A program made the position numbers and the translations under genes. A stretch of DNA of 64,000 bases. Source: Thermaurantimonas sp046295455 (lineage in GTDB: Bacteria; Bacteroidota; Bacteroidia; Flavobacteriales; Schleiferiaceae). Positions 51,780 through 60,053 of this stretch are shown piece after piece; position 1 is the first letter of the stretch, and each line of letters opens with the position of its first letter. Under the pieces are notes generated by a model that ran no database searches, was not told the DNA's origin, and worked only from the letters and a program-made list of their open reading frames with translations. The DNA lies in assembly GCA_046295455.1 (NCBI GenBank), contig JBKBNI010000012.1, positions 1 through 64,000 of the forward strand, read 5' to 3'.

Positions 51780-52997
51780 ATGAAAACAGGATTTGAAATG
51801 CTTCCGGAGCTGGCCGCCAGGTGGGGGACACCGCTCTTTGTGTATGATACTTCTATCATCGACCGGCAGTACCAACGGCTTGTAAATGCCTTTAAAGGTC
51901 AGAATGTACAATTTAACTATGCATGTAAAGCACTCAGTAATCCCAATATCCTCAAATATTTTAAGGCACTAGGTACAGGCCTGGATACAGTATCGATTGA
52001 GGAGGTAAAGTTAGGTCTGATGGCGGGGTTCGATCCGAAACAAATACTCTTTACCCCAAATTGTGTAGACCTGAGTGAAATAGAGGAAGCAATCAATTTA
52101 GGTGTGCAGATAAATATTGACAACCTATCGATTCTCGAACAGTTTGGGAGTCGGTATGGAGACTCTGTGCCTGTATGCGTTCGAATGAATCCTCACATCC
52201 TGGCCGGCGGCCATCAGAAAATATCTACCGGACACATCGATTCCAAATTTGGCATTTCTATCCACCAAAATAGGCACTTACAGCGTATTATCAAGCACTA
52301 CAACATACATGTGAACGGACTACACATGCACACAGGCAGTGATATTCTGGATGTAGATGTTTTTCTCAGAGGAGCGCAGGTGCTGATGGACCTAGCTTTC
52401 GACTTCCCGGCGCTTGAGTACATAGATTTTGGCAGTGGGTTTAAAGTACCCTACAGACCGGGCGAGCGAGGCACCAATGTAGAAGAACTCGGCGAAAAGA
52501 TGGGGCATTTATTTTCTGAATTTTGCAACCAGTATGGACGTTCGCTGGCCCTGGCATTTGAGCCAGGTAAATGGCTGGTGAGTGAGGCAGGGTACTTCCT
52601 GGCGCGGGTCAATGTAGTCAAACACACGACCTCTACCGTATTCGCAGGTGTAAATTCAGGATTTAATCACTTCATCAGGCCCATGCTCTATGATGCCTAT
52701 CATCACATTCTCAATTTAAGTAATCCCAAAGGTGTGGAGCGCATTTATACCGTTGTCGGATATATCTGCGAAACAGATACCTTCGCTTGGGATAGGCCTC
52801 TTCCCGAAGTGCGCGAAGGGGATATACTCTGCTTTCTCAATGCCGGGGCATATCTGTACAGCATGTCGAGTAATTACAATGCGCGTTTAAAGCCTGCCGA
52901 AGTGCTCGTTCATCGCGAAAAAGATTACCTAATCAGCCGTCGTCAAACACTGGATGATTTATTGACCTCGGTGATCACATGCGATCTGGAATACTAA
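51780..52997 (+). CDS. lysA: Diaminopimelate decarboxylase
   Basis: Last step of lysine synthesis, removing CO2 from meso-diaminopimelate. 405 residues from ATG 51780; the longer frame to 51681 runs through the terminator. PLP lysine K50 in YACKALSNPNILKY, IDFGSGFKVPYRPG for phosphate binding, EPGKWLVSEAG, and the dimer-site cysteine in GYICETDTFAWDRPLP, where CESGD is usual. Upstream of a GNAT gene and aspartate kinase; the two end genes both serve lysine synthesis, so this is probably a lysine operon. Confidence 0.92.
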   Translation: MKTGFEMLPELAARWGTPLFVYDTSIIDRQYQRLVNAFKGQNVQFNYACKALSNPNILKYFKALGTGLDTVSIEEVKLGLMAGFDPKQILFTPNCVDLSEIEEAINLGVQINIDNLSILEQFGSRYGDSVPVCVRMNPHILAGGHQKISTGHIDSKFGISIHQNRHLQRIIKHYNIHVNGLHMHTGSDILDVDVFLRGAQVLMDLAFDFPALEYIDFGSGFKVPYRPGERGTNVEELGEKMGHLFSEFCNQYGRSLALAFEPGKWLVSEAGYFLARVNVVKHTTSTVFAGVNSGFNHFIRPMLYDAYHHILNLSNPKGVERIYTVVGYICETDTFAWDRPLPEVREGDILCFLNAGAYLYSMSSNYNARLKPAEVLVHREKDYLISRRQTLDDLLTSVITCDLEY

Positions 52998-53018
52998 ACA
53001 GACCAACCCAAACATCCT

Positions 53019-53495
53019 ATGCAAATGCCCATATATGTGCGGAAAGCCTCGGAAACCGACATTGACGATATATATCGCCTAATCGCTGAATTGGCCGAAT
53101 ACGAACGCGCCGGACACGAGCTTATCCTCACATCCGCCGATCTGCTTCAACACTTCAAATCCGGCTATTTCAAAGCATGGGTAGCCAGATATGAGAACCA
53201 AACAGTTGGCATGGCACTGTGTTACGACAGATACAGTACATGGAAGGGAAGAAGTCTCTATCTGGAAGATATCATTGTACAAGAGAAATACAGACGCATC
53301 GGAGCCGGTAGCGCACTGATGCGCACCCTGATATCCTATGCCAGGCGTGAGGGGTACTTCAGCATCAATTGGCAGGTACTCACCTGGAACGAGCCAGCGC
53401 TACATTTTTATAAAAAATGGAATGCCGAAATCGACCGACAGTGGTGGAATGGCAGAATAATAATCAACAATTCAGACAATAATGAAAGTATTTAA
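53019..53495 (+). CDS. GNAT-family N-acetyltransferase
   Basis: 158 residues of GCN5-related fold: YVRKASETDIDDIYRLIAEL at the start, the acetyl-CoA loop QEKYRRIGAGSALM (motif A, RxxGxG-like) and ALHFYKKWNAE near the end. Resembles diamine/thialysine acetyltransferases (SSAT-like), so a polyamine or lysine-like substrate is possible; with lysA and aspartate kinase around it this fits, but is inference. Its last 14 bases overlap the start of the kinase gene. Confidence 0.87.
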   Translation: MQMPIYVRKASETDIDDIYRLIAELAEYERAGHELILTSADLLQHFKSGYFKAWVARYENQTVGMALCYDRYSTWKGRSLYLEDIIVQEKYRRIGAGSALMRTLISYARREGYFSINWQVLTWNEPALHFYKKWNAEIDRQWWNGRIIINNSDNNESI

Positions 53496-54753
53496 ATTCG
53501 GTGGAGCATCCGTAAAAGATGCAAACGGCGTAAAAAACATTGCGGAAATCATCAAACTCTATCAAAACGAGGGCCTTGTCATCGTAGTTTCTGCTATGGG
53601 CAAGACCACCAATGCGCTTGAAGAGGTCGTACAGCACTACTTCAACGGAAGGGAGCAGTGGAAAAGTAAACTAGATGAAATCCGAAACGATCACCTCCAA
53701 ATCCTTAATAACCTCTTTCCAAACAATCAACATATTGTATATGAGGAGGTAGAGCATACCTTTTACCAGTTGCGATTAATCTGCCAAACACAAGCCGAAT
53801 CAGATTACAATCTGGTGTATGACCGCATAGTAAGCTACGGCGAAATCATCAGCACACGCATAGTCAGTGCATACCTGTCGGACGTAGGAATAGACAATGT
53901 ATGGCTCGATGCCAGGAAATTGATCAAGACAGATCAAAACTATCGGTTTGCAAGAGTAAACTGGAACTTTACAGAAATCCTATTGCGCCAGGCCATTCGC
54001 AACCCCTCCGGACGATATGTATTACAGGGTTTTATAGGAAGCGATGACAACTATCACGCCACCACCCTTGGTCGGGAAGGAAGCGACTATACAGCCGCCA
54101 TAGCAGCATACTGCCTCAGTGCAGACAGTGTAACCATATGGAAGGATGTGCCCGGCGTACTCAACGGCGACCCGAAAGTATTTGATAATACAGTACTTCT
54201 ACAGAAAATTAGCTTTTCAGAAGCCATTGAACTTGCATATTACGGAGCGTCAGTCATCCACCCAAAGACCATTCAGCCACTTAAGCAAAAGGGAATTCCC
54301 CTGATGGTGCGCTCTTTTTTAGACCCGTCGATGCCAGGCACGACCATTCAAAACGGGAGCCCTCTTCTACCTATGGTGCCTTGCTTTATTCAAAAGCCCA
54401 ACCAGGCACTGCTAAGCATTAGCACCACAGATCTCGCATTTATCGTCGAAGAGCACTTAAGTCAGATTTATGCCACCTTTCACCGCTATGGCATCCGGGT
54501 CAATCTCGCTCAGAACTCTGCAACAAGTTCTACCTTTTCTATCAATCACGATCCGGTAAATGTTCCCTTGCTGCTGGAGGCACTGAAAAAAAACTTTTTG
54601 ATTACCTATCAGGAGGGGGCAGTGCTATACACCGTACGGCATTATACTCCGGAAGTACTCGATGACTTTCTTAGAGGCAGAAATCCCGCTATCCGGCAGA
54701 CCACCCCGAGCATTTGTCAGATCGTAGAGATAAAGTCAAATCAGGTCACTTAA
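53482..54753 (+). CDS. Aspartate kinase
   Basis: First step of the aspartate family pathway (lysine, threonine, methionine). 423 residues, monofunctional: KFGGASVKDANGVKNIA (KFGGxSV loop), VVVSAMGKTTNAL (as IVVSAMGK in the sequence), TTLGREGSDYTAAIAAYCLS and WKDVPGVLNGDP. Two C-terminal ACT-like domains (about 290-420) suggest feedback control. Overlaps the acetyltransferase by 14 bp and the convergent DUF1648 gene by 8 bp. Confidence 0.92.
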   Translation: MKVFKFGGASVKDANGVKNIAEIIKLYQNEGLVIVVSAMGKTTNALEEVVQHYFNGREQWKSKLDEIRNDHLQILNNLFPNNQHIVYEEVEHTFYQLRLICQTQAESDYNLVYDRIVSYGEIISTRIVSAYLSDVGIDNVWLDARKLIKTDQNYRFARVNWNFTEILLRQAIRNPSGRYVLQGFIGSDDNYHATTLGREGSDYTAAIAAYCLSADSVTIWKDVPGVLNGDPKVFDNTVLLQKISFSEAIELAYYGASVIHPKTIQPLKQKGIPLMVRSFLDPSMPGTTIQNGSPLLPMVPCFIQKPNQALLSISTTDLAFIVEEHLSQIYATFHRYGIRVNLAQNSATSSTFSINHDPVNVPLLLEALKKNFLITYQEGAVLYTVRHYTPEVLDDFLRGRNPAIRQTTPSICQIVEIKSNQVT

Positions 54754-55243
54754 CTAACTTTCTGAATTCGCTCGCAAACCTAAAAATGAGCAAAAACAGC
54801 GGCATCAATAAGATGATCAAAATCACAGGCAAAAAGACTTTTGAGATGATCATTTCATCTTGCATTCGACTGTAGATAGTAAGGTATAGAATGATGAATG
54901 CCGTACCGTTGATTAATAGCTTGGTAAGCGCAAGAAACCGAACAGACCACCGAAGCTTGTGCTCACTTTTTATACCATCTGTTACAAATTTATTAAATAT
55001 CAACTGTGGGTTTTTTTGGATGGTAGCAATGAGTAAGTACAGGATTGTGGACATTGTCGGCAAAAAGAATAAATTGACTTTATGGCCAACTTTTTCAGGT
55101 GACCCATTGAACCCAAAACCAAGGTGAATGGAAGTGGGAAGTTTGGAATATGACAGCAATACCACAAAAAAGGACATAAACAAAAAAGCCAATGCAATGC
55201 TTTCAACTACATAGTCGATAAAAACAGCTTTATCCTTTTTCAT
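54746..55243 (-). CDS. DUF1648-type membrane protein
   Basis: 165 residues from ATG 55243 (a TTG at 55270 would add nine). Four hydrophobic segments (about 14-33, 52-72, 100-120, 135-155). The stretch LPTSIHLGFGFNGSPEKVGH with HKVNLFFLP is the DUF1648 signature, where this loop lies between TM1 and TM2. Related proteins appear beside sporulation/SdpI-type immunity and other membrane functions; role here unknown. Ends inside the aspartate kinase 3' end. Confidence 0.78.
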   Translation of the reverse strand: MKKDKAVFIDYVVESIALAFLFMSFFVVLLSYSKLPTSIHLGFGFNGSPEKVGHKVNLFFLPTMSTILYLLIATIQKNPQLIFNKFVTDGIKSEHKLRWSVRFLALTKLLINGTAFIILYLTIYSRMQDEMIISKVFLPVILIILLMPLFLLIFRFASEFRKLVK

Positions 55244-55330
55244 TTGCTTCAAATCTTTTTCGCGAAACAAATTAATATGTTAAAAAAGTTTTTGGCAAGT
55301 TTCAAATAAAAATTAACGAAAAAATTATTT

Positions 55331-55364
55331 TTTGACAATGTAAAATTTTAAAAATATACCTTTA
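55331..55364 (+). promoter_or_regulatory. Candidate promoter for the Nif3-like/coiled-coil unit
   Basis: TTTG at 55331-55334 and TACCTTTA at 55357-55364 (one mismatch to TAnnTTTG), 22 bases apart, resemble the phylum's -33/-7 pair. The start codon is 40 bp downstream. Confidence 0.5.
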
Positions 55365-55403
55365 TCTTGTGATTCAAGGAAACCATTTCTCAGTAAGACA
55401 AAT

Positions 55404-56501
55404 ATGGAAACATGTGCTTCAATAGCAGCAGCGTTGGCAGATTTTGCGCCGGACATGCTCAGCGAGGATTATGACAACACCGGATTACTTATCGGAAGTC
55501 CGTTGCAGCGTGTCTCAAAAGTATTGCTGGCTTATGAAATTACCGAAGAAGTAGTCCGGGAGGCTGTGCATGAGGGTTGCCAGTTGATCATCACCCATCA
55601 TCCATTGATATTTAAATCGATGAAAAAGCTTACAGAGCAATCACCTGAAGAAAAACTCATAGCCTCCCTGATTCGGCATAATATTGGACACATAGCCCTT
55701 CATACCAACGCTGATAATATCCCCACAGGAGTCAACAAGGCACTTGCTAATCAACTTGGCATTCAAAACTTCAAGATCCTTAAACCCGGAAAAGACAAAC
55801 TATACAGCCTTGTAGTATTCATCCCCGATGAGGCTTTTGATCGGGTGGAAGCTGCCATTTTTGATGCAGGTGCAGGTCGGATTGGTAACTATTCGCATTG
55901 TGGATACGCACTCTCCGGTACAGGGAGTTTTCTCCCTCTTGAGAATGCCAGTCCGGCAATAGGACGCATTCACCAGCTCGAGAGGGTCAGCGAGCGGAGA
56001 CTGGAGGTCATTGTGCCAGGGCGAAGACTTCGGACGGTGCTGTCTGCGATGTTGAAGGCACATCCATATGAAGAAGTTGCCCATTTCATACAACCTCTTC
56101 AGAATACAGATCCCGAATCTGGTTCAGGCGGAATTGGTTACCTGTCGAAACCAATGAATTACCTCGAATTCGTTCAGATGGCAAAAAATGCTTTAAAGGC
56201 TAATCTCATCAGGGCATCAAACCAGCACCCAGACACCGTTCAAAAAGTAGCATTCTGTGGTGGAGCGGGAGCATTTCTGATTCCATATGCCAAAGAGCAG
56301 GGTGCTGATGTGTTCATTTCCGGCGATATTAAATACCATGACTTCTTCATGGCAGATTCATCCTTCGGAATATTAGATGCAGGCCATTGTGAAACAGAAT
56401 GGATGATACTCAATGAAATTGCTGATTATTTAAATAAAAAGTTCCATACATTTGCAGTCCGAATTTCGAACGTTCAAACAAATCCCATAAAAATATTATA
56501 A
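55404..56501 (+). CDS. Nif3-like dinuclear metal centre protein (YqfO/DUF34)
   Basis: 365 residues, the long form with an inserted PII-like domain (about 130-235) between two Nif3 halves. Metal ligands visible: ITHHPLIF (His-His), HTNADN (His/Asp), SGDIKYHDFF and DAGHCETEW (His, Glu). Proposed GTP cyclohydrolase I type 2-like or metal-dependent activities are not settled. In Bacteroidota the gene is commonly followed, as here (6 bp), by a coiled-coil zinc-ribbon-family gene, which points to a shared but unknown role. Confidence 0.9.
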   Translation: METCASIAAALADFAPDMLSEDYDNTGLLIGSPLQRVSKVLLAYEITEEVVREAVHEGCQLIITHHPLIFKSMKKLTEQSPEEKLIASLIRHNIGHIALHTNADNIPTGVNKALANQLGIQNFKILKPGKDKLYSLVVFIPDEAFDRVEAAIFDAGAGRIGNYSHCGYALSGTGSFLPLENASPAIGRIHQLERVSERRLEVIVPGRRLRTVLSAMLKAHPYEEVAHFIQPLQNTDPESGSGGIGYLSKPMNYLEFVQMAKNALKANLIRASNQHPDTVQKVAFCGGAGAFLIPYAKEQGADVFISGDIKYHDFFMADSSFGILDAGHCETEWMILNEIADYLNKKFHTFAVRISNVQTNPIKIL

Positions 56502-56507
56502 AAACTT

Positions 56508-57281
56508 ATGAGCCAAGAAGTTACAGTGGAAATGAAATTAAGAGCATTGTATGATTTACAATTAATTGACTCCAGAATTGACAAAATAAAATCCGTAAGG
56601 GGCGATTTACCTCTGGAAGTGCAGGACCTCGAAGATGAAATTGAAGGCCTGAGAACCCGAGTCGAGAAACTCAATAACGAAATCGCAGAGCTTGAAAATG
56701 AAATAAAAGGAAAAAAAATATTTATTAAATCATGCCTCGACAAGATCAATAAGTATAAAGAGCAACAAAAAAACGTTCGCAACAATCGCGAGTTTGAAGC
56801 CATTTCAAAAGAAATAGAGTATCAAGAGCTGGAGATCCAATTGGCAGAAAAGCGAATGAAAGAAGCTAAAGCCAGAATCGAGCACAAAACAGCTCAGATA
56901 CAAGCTTCTGAAGAGAAGATTGGTGAGCTCAACACACATTTGGAGTTTAAAAAACAAGAGCTTGATTCCATAATGAATGAAACTTCTAAAGAAGAAGAAG
57001 TTCTTATGAAAAAATCTGAAGAGTTTGCCAAACTGATTGAGCCGCGCTTACTGGCTGCATACAAGAGGATCAGAGAGCGAATGAAGAATGGACTGGCAGT
57101 CGTACCAGTAGAACGTGGTGCATCTATGGGATCGTTTTTTACCATTCCTCCCCAAAGACAACTTGAAATTCAGTCTCGCAAAAAAATCATTATCGACGAG
57201 CATAGTGGAAGGATTCTTGTAGATTCAGACCTGGCACGCGAAGAGGAGGAGCGCATTAACAATCTCATAGCTTCCATCTAA
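56508..57281 (+). CDS. Coiled-coil protein of the CdsZ/DUF164 zinc-ribbon family, without zinc cysteines
   Basis: 257 residues. A long coiled coil covers about 35-190 (EVQDLEDEIEGLRTRVEKLN and similar heptads). The C-terminal part (about 195-250) is where relatives carry a C4 zinc ribbon: NGLAVVPVERGASMGSFFTI ... KKIIIDEHSGRILVDSDLA. In the usual version these are GACGGCF and ICEYCGRI-like; here S206, S209, D230 and S233 stand in all four positions, so zinc is unlikely to bind. The fold and flanking residues are otherwise conserved. Follows the Nif3-like gene by 6 bp. See findings. Confidence 0.85.
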   Translation: MSQEVTVEMKLRALYDLQLIDSRIDKIKSVRGDLPLEVQDLEDEIEGLRTRVEKLNNEIAELENEIKGKKIFIKSCLDKINKYKEQQKNVRNNREFEAISKEIEYQELEIQLAEKRMKEAKARIEHKTAQIQASEEKIGELNTHLEFKKQELDSIMNETSKEEEVLMKKSEEFAKLIEPRLLAAYKRIRERMKNGLAVVPVERGASMGSFFTIPPQRQLEIQSRKKIIIDEHSGRILVDSDLAREEEERINNLIASI

Positions 57282-57315
57282 AAAAAGTTTAAAAAATTTC
57301 AACACATTCTAAAAA

Positions 57316-58812
57316 ATGAGAATGGAAATAAGGGATTTCGCACTGAAATCCCTTTTTTTATTTCCGGCATTATTTGCAATTCAATTTGCATTTGCAACTT
57401 TTGAATTTACCCCCCAAATACTCTCTGCGCATAAGCAGATCTACAATCTGTACCTTAAAGATGCGTCCAGGATACTGGACAGAGAATCATCTGCCTCACC
57501 TGAAAATATGGCAGTCGTCGCATCTCGGGTCCTTTTGCTCTTTGCCGAAGCTACCGCTGCAGATGTAGATGAGATCACCCGGAGAAATCTCCTTCAGATC
57601 AAAAAAATATTGAAAGACATTGAGTCAGATAAAAATCAAAGCATACACCATCTGCTTGCGCGAATCGAAATTTTTATCTATTCCGGAATGCTTCAATTAA
57701 GGCTTAACAATCGTTGGCGCAGTGCTTCAGAGTTTCTCTCAGCCTACAACCTGGCCAAATCTGCCTACAGCCACTACCCAAAAGACGCTATGGTAAAGCT
57801 CTTGTGGGGAAATATGATCGCCACTATTGGGAGTTTACCCCCGGAGATGCGTAAGTACTTGTCGATCATCGGTTTCAGCGGAGACGTACAAAAAGGGCTT
57901 TCCCTAATGAAATCAGCGCACAAATCTATCATCTCCCAGAAGCAGTACAAACCATACTTGACCAAAGCAAATCTGCTCTACATCTTAACGTATAAACAAT
58001 TGATTGATAATGAAGAAGTAATTCCAGAAAAAGAGGGAATCAATATCCATGATAACCTTGTGACAGCAATTATCTGCGCCAAAATTCTGATGGAACAAGG
58101 GTATAATGATCGTGCGCTTGCGATCTTAGAGACCATAAAACAGCATCCCGGTCAGGCAAAATTGCATTATTACAACTTTCTCCTGGGTAAGGCACGCCTT
58201 GCGGCCGGCAGTACTGATGCAGAACCTGTTTTTCTTTCTTTTTTAAATGAATACAGAGGTATTCACCATATCAAGGCGACTTATAAATATCTGTCTTGGC
58301 ATTACCTTCTGAACGATGATTTATCCAAAGCAGACTCTATGAGATTGCTTATTCCATCTGTCGGAGCAAGTGTGATAGGCCCTGACCAACAAGCTGCCCG
58401 CGAAGCAGAAGTGCCCCTTAACAAAGTGCTGATCAAAGCACGTGTGCTTTTTGACGGAGGGTATCTTGAAAAATCCTTGAATGTTTTGTTATCAGATAGT
58501 ACCCTTGATTGCTGTACTTTACCTGATGAAAAAGCTGAGTACTACTATCGTTTGGGTCGAATCTATCAAAAACAGGGCCTACCTTACCTTGCCATAAACG
58601 CCTTTGAAAAAGCTGTAGAAATTCACGACAATCCGGCTTTCAACCGTGCAAACTCTGCCTTGCAGGCTGCCTTGCTCTTTGAAAAACTTGGAAATTACAA
58701 CCGTGCGAGGAGCTACTTCCAGATGTGTCTTGCAATGAAAAATTTTCCATATTATGAAGGATTACACCAAAAGGCAAAGGCAGGTCTTATTCGCATTGAT
58801 GCAGTTCAATAA
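57316..58812 (+). CDS. Exported tetratricopeptide-repeat protein
   Basis: 498 residues from ATG 57316 (or 57322). A signal peptide (RDFALKSLFLFPALFAIQFA, cleavage near AFA) sends it to the periplasm; the body is all helical with TPR-like pairs, clearest near the C terminus (YYYRLGRIYQKQGLPYLAIN, ALLFEKLGNYNRARSYFQMC). Probably a scaffold; partner unknown. An intrinsic terminator for the upstream operon lies within its first codons (57330-57359), which no downstream start can avoid because the next in-frame Met is near residue 65. Confidence 0.82.
   Translation: MRMEIRDFALKSLFLFPALFAIQFAFATFEFTPQILSAHKQIYNLYLKDASRILDRESSASPENMAVVASRVLLLFAEATAADVDEITRRNLLQIKKILKDIESDKNQSIHHLLARIEIFIYSGMLQLRLNNRWRSASEFLSAYNLAKSAYSHYPKDAMVKLLWGNMIATIGSLPPEMRKYLSIIGFSGDVQKGLSLMKSAHKSIISQKQYKPYLTKANLLYILTYKQLIDNEEVIPEKEGINIHDNLVTAIICAKILMEQGYNDRALAILETIKQHPGQAKLHYYNFLLGKARLAAGSTDAEPVFLSFLNEYRGIHHIKATYKYLSWHYLLNDDLSKADSMRLLIPSVGASVIGPDQQAAREAEVPLNKVLIKARVLFDGGYLEKSLNVLLSDSTLDCCTLPDEKAEYYYRLGRIYQKQGLPYLAINAFEKAVEIHDNPAFNRANSALQAALLFEKLGNYNRARSYFQMCLAMKNFPYYEGLHQKAKAGLIRIDAVQ
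57330..57359 (+). terminator. Intrinsic terminator lying inside the 5' end of the TPR gene
   Basis: Perfect ten-base stem AAGGGATTTC (57330-57339) with GAAATCCCTT (57345-57354), loop GCACT, then seven T. It sits 49 bp after the zinc-ribbon-family stop codon but 14 bp inside the TPR reading frame, over its signal-peptide codons. Confidence 0.85.
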
Positions 58813-58819
58813 TAAAAGA

Positions 58820-58856
58820 ACCGGTGATTGGTTCACTTAAGTGACTTCTCACCGGT
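58820..58856. terminator. Hairpin between the convergent TPR and ccoP genes
   Basis: ACCGGTGA (58820-58827) pairs with TCACCGGT (58849-58856) with an inner CACTTAAGTG palindrome; no strong T tail, so terminator function is probable but not certain. Confidence 0.5.
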
Positions 58857-58913
58857 ATTTACCTGCCATGAAAAAAGTAATATGCTCTATAAAAAATTAA
58901 TCTTTTTTTCCCA

Positions 58914-59852
58914 TCAATTTAATTCTTCCTGCGATATTTCATCTGTGGCTTCCTCCAAGGATTCTTCGGTATACAGGGTACCCTGCGGCTCTTTGGGATT
59001 GGCTGGTGTGGTACCAACCAATGACTTTACATAGCTGGCAACGTCTTGCATCTGAGCCGGAGAAAGCATGTCTTTCCATGCTAGCATACCTTTTTCAAGT
59101 ACACCATATTTTATAACCTTAAAAATATCCTGAATGCTGCCGCCATGTATGTAGTAGTTGTCTGTTAGATTTGGACCGACCAAACCTCCTCCATCCTGTG
59201 CATGGCACGAAGCGCAGTTTTGTTCAAAAATTTTTCTCCCGGCAGAGAGATTTGCTTCAGCAGTGAGATATTGAACATTGTTTTCATCGATCAGATTGGC
59301 CGCTGTTTTTAGATATTCTTCTTTTTGTTTTTCAGCCAAAGCCAATTCGCGTTCAAGTTCTTCCTTGCTTGATGGTCCGGTGCCCAGCACATGAAAGTGA
59401 ATCAGATAAATCACTGAGTAAATAATGGTGATATAAAATCCCCAGACCCACCATGGGGGCAGTGAGTTGTCGAGTTCTTTAATTCCGTCGTAGTCGTGAT
59501 CAAGCATGATGTCAGCTTCTTTTTCCACGGGTTTAGCTTTGGTGAGAGCAAGCATTATCCGTTGATATAGACTGGGTTGTGCTTGTGCTGCTTGATGTTG
59601 GAGTTCGACAGATTCTGGTTCGACTGCTTTACTTTCCTGCAACTGTTTTAATTTGAGATCTTTAACAACATTGTATGCAAGGTTCACATTTCGAAGGGTG
59701 ATGATCAGAAGTATAAAATTTATCAAAAAAATCCAGAAGTACCAATCATTCAGCAATCGATACCAGTCAAAACCGGAACTTGCTGCCGGCTGCTCTTGTG
59801 CCATCAGCATCACGCATGCAAGAGAAAACAGGATGGTTAAATTCTTTTTCAT
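58914..59852 (-). CDS. ccoP: cbb3-type cytochrome c oxidase subunit III
   Basis: 312 residues. An N-terminal hydrophobic segment (1-18) may be a signal peptide or helix; further TM helices lie at about 35-55 and 135-155. The periplasmic domain has one c-type haem site, CASCH at 213-217, with a distal Met in KGMLAWKDM. Classic CcoP has two haems; here only one CxxCH is present. It passes electrons to the oxidase core. Last gene of the ccoS-ccoNO-ccoQ-ccoP unit, 5 bp after ccoQ. Confidence 0.93.
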   Translation of the reverse strand: MKKNLTILFSLACVMLMAQEQPAASSGFDWYRLLNDWYFWIFLINFILLIITLRNVNLAYNVVKDLKLKQLQESKAVEPESVELQHQAAQAQPSLYQRIMLALTKAKPVEKEADIMLDHDYDGIKELDNSLPPWWVWGFYITIIYSVIYLIHFHVLGTGPSSKEELERELALAEKQKEEYLKTAANLIDENNVQYLTAEANLSAGRKIFEQNCASCHAQDGGGLVGPNLTDNYYIHGGSIQDIFKVIKYGVLEKGMLAWKDMLSPAQMQDVASYVKSLVGTTPANPKEPQGTLYTEESLEEATDEISQEELN

Positions 59853-59857
59853 GATGT

Positions 59858-60049
59858 TTATTTTTTTGAATTAAAGGTTGCTTCATCCTCAAGGGGGATC
59901 TGACTCAATATTTTCATATCTTTTTTATCAGCGAGAAAAGTGCGGATAAGAATAATGAGAAATACTGACCCAAATAATATAAGCGAGATAATGGGATAGA
60001 TGTCCACGTTATCAATCGAAGCCAGATGGTGTTTCACAAATTTTAGCAT
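59858..60049 (-). CDS. ccoQ: CcoQ-like small subunit of cbb3 oxidase
   Basis: 63 residues with one TM helix (YPIISLILFGSVFLIILIRT) and a polar tail ending DEATFNSKK. Position between ccoNO (4 bp) and ccoP (5 bp) and the single-helix layout identify it; sequence alone is too short to be decisive. CcoQ stabilises the oxidase complex. Confidence 0.8.
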   Translation of the reverse strand: MLKFVKHHLASIDNVDIYPIISLILFGSVFLIILIRTFLADKKDMKILSQIPLEDEATFNSKK

Positions 60050-60053
60050 GGCC

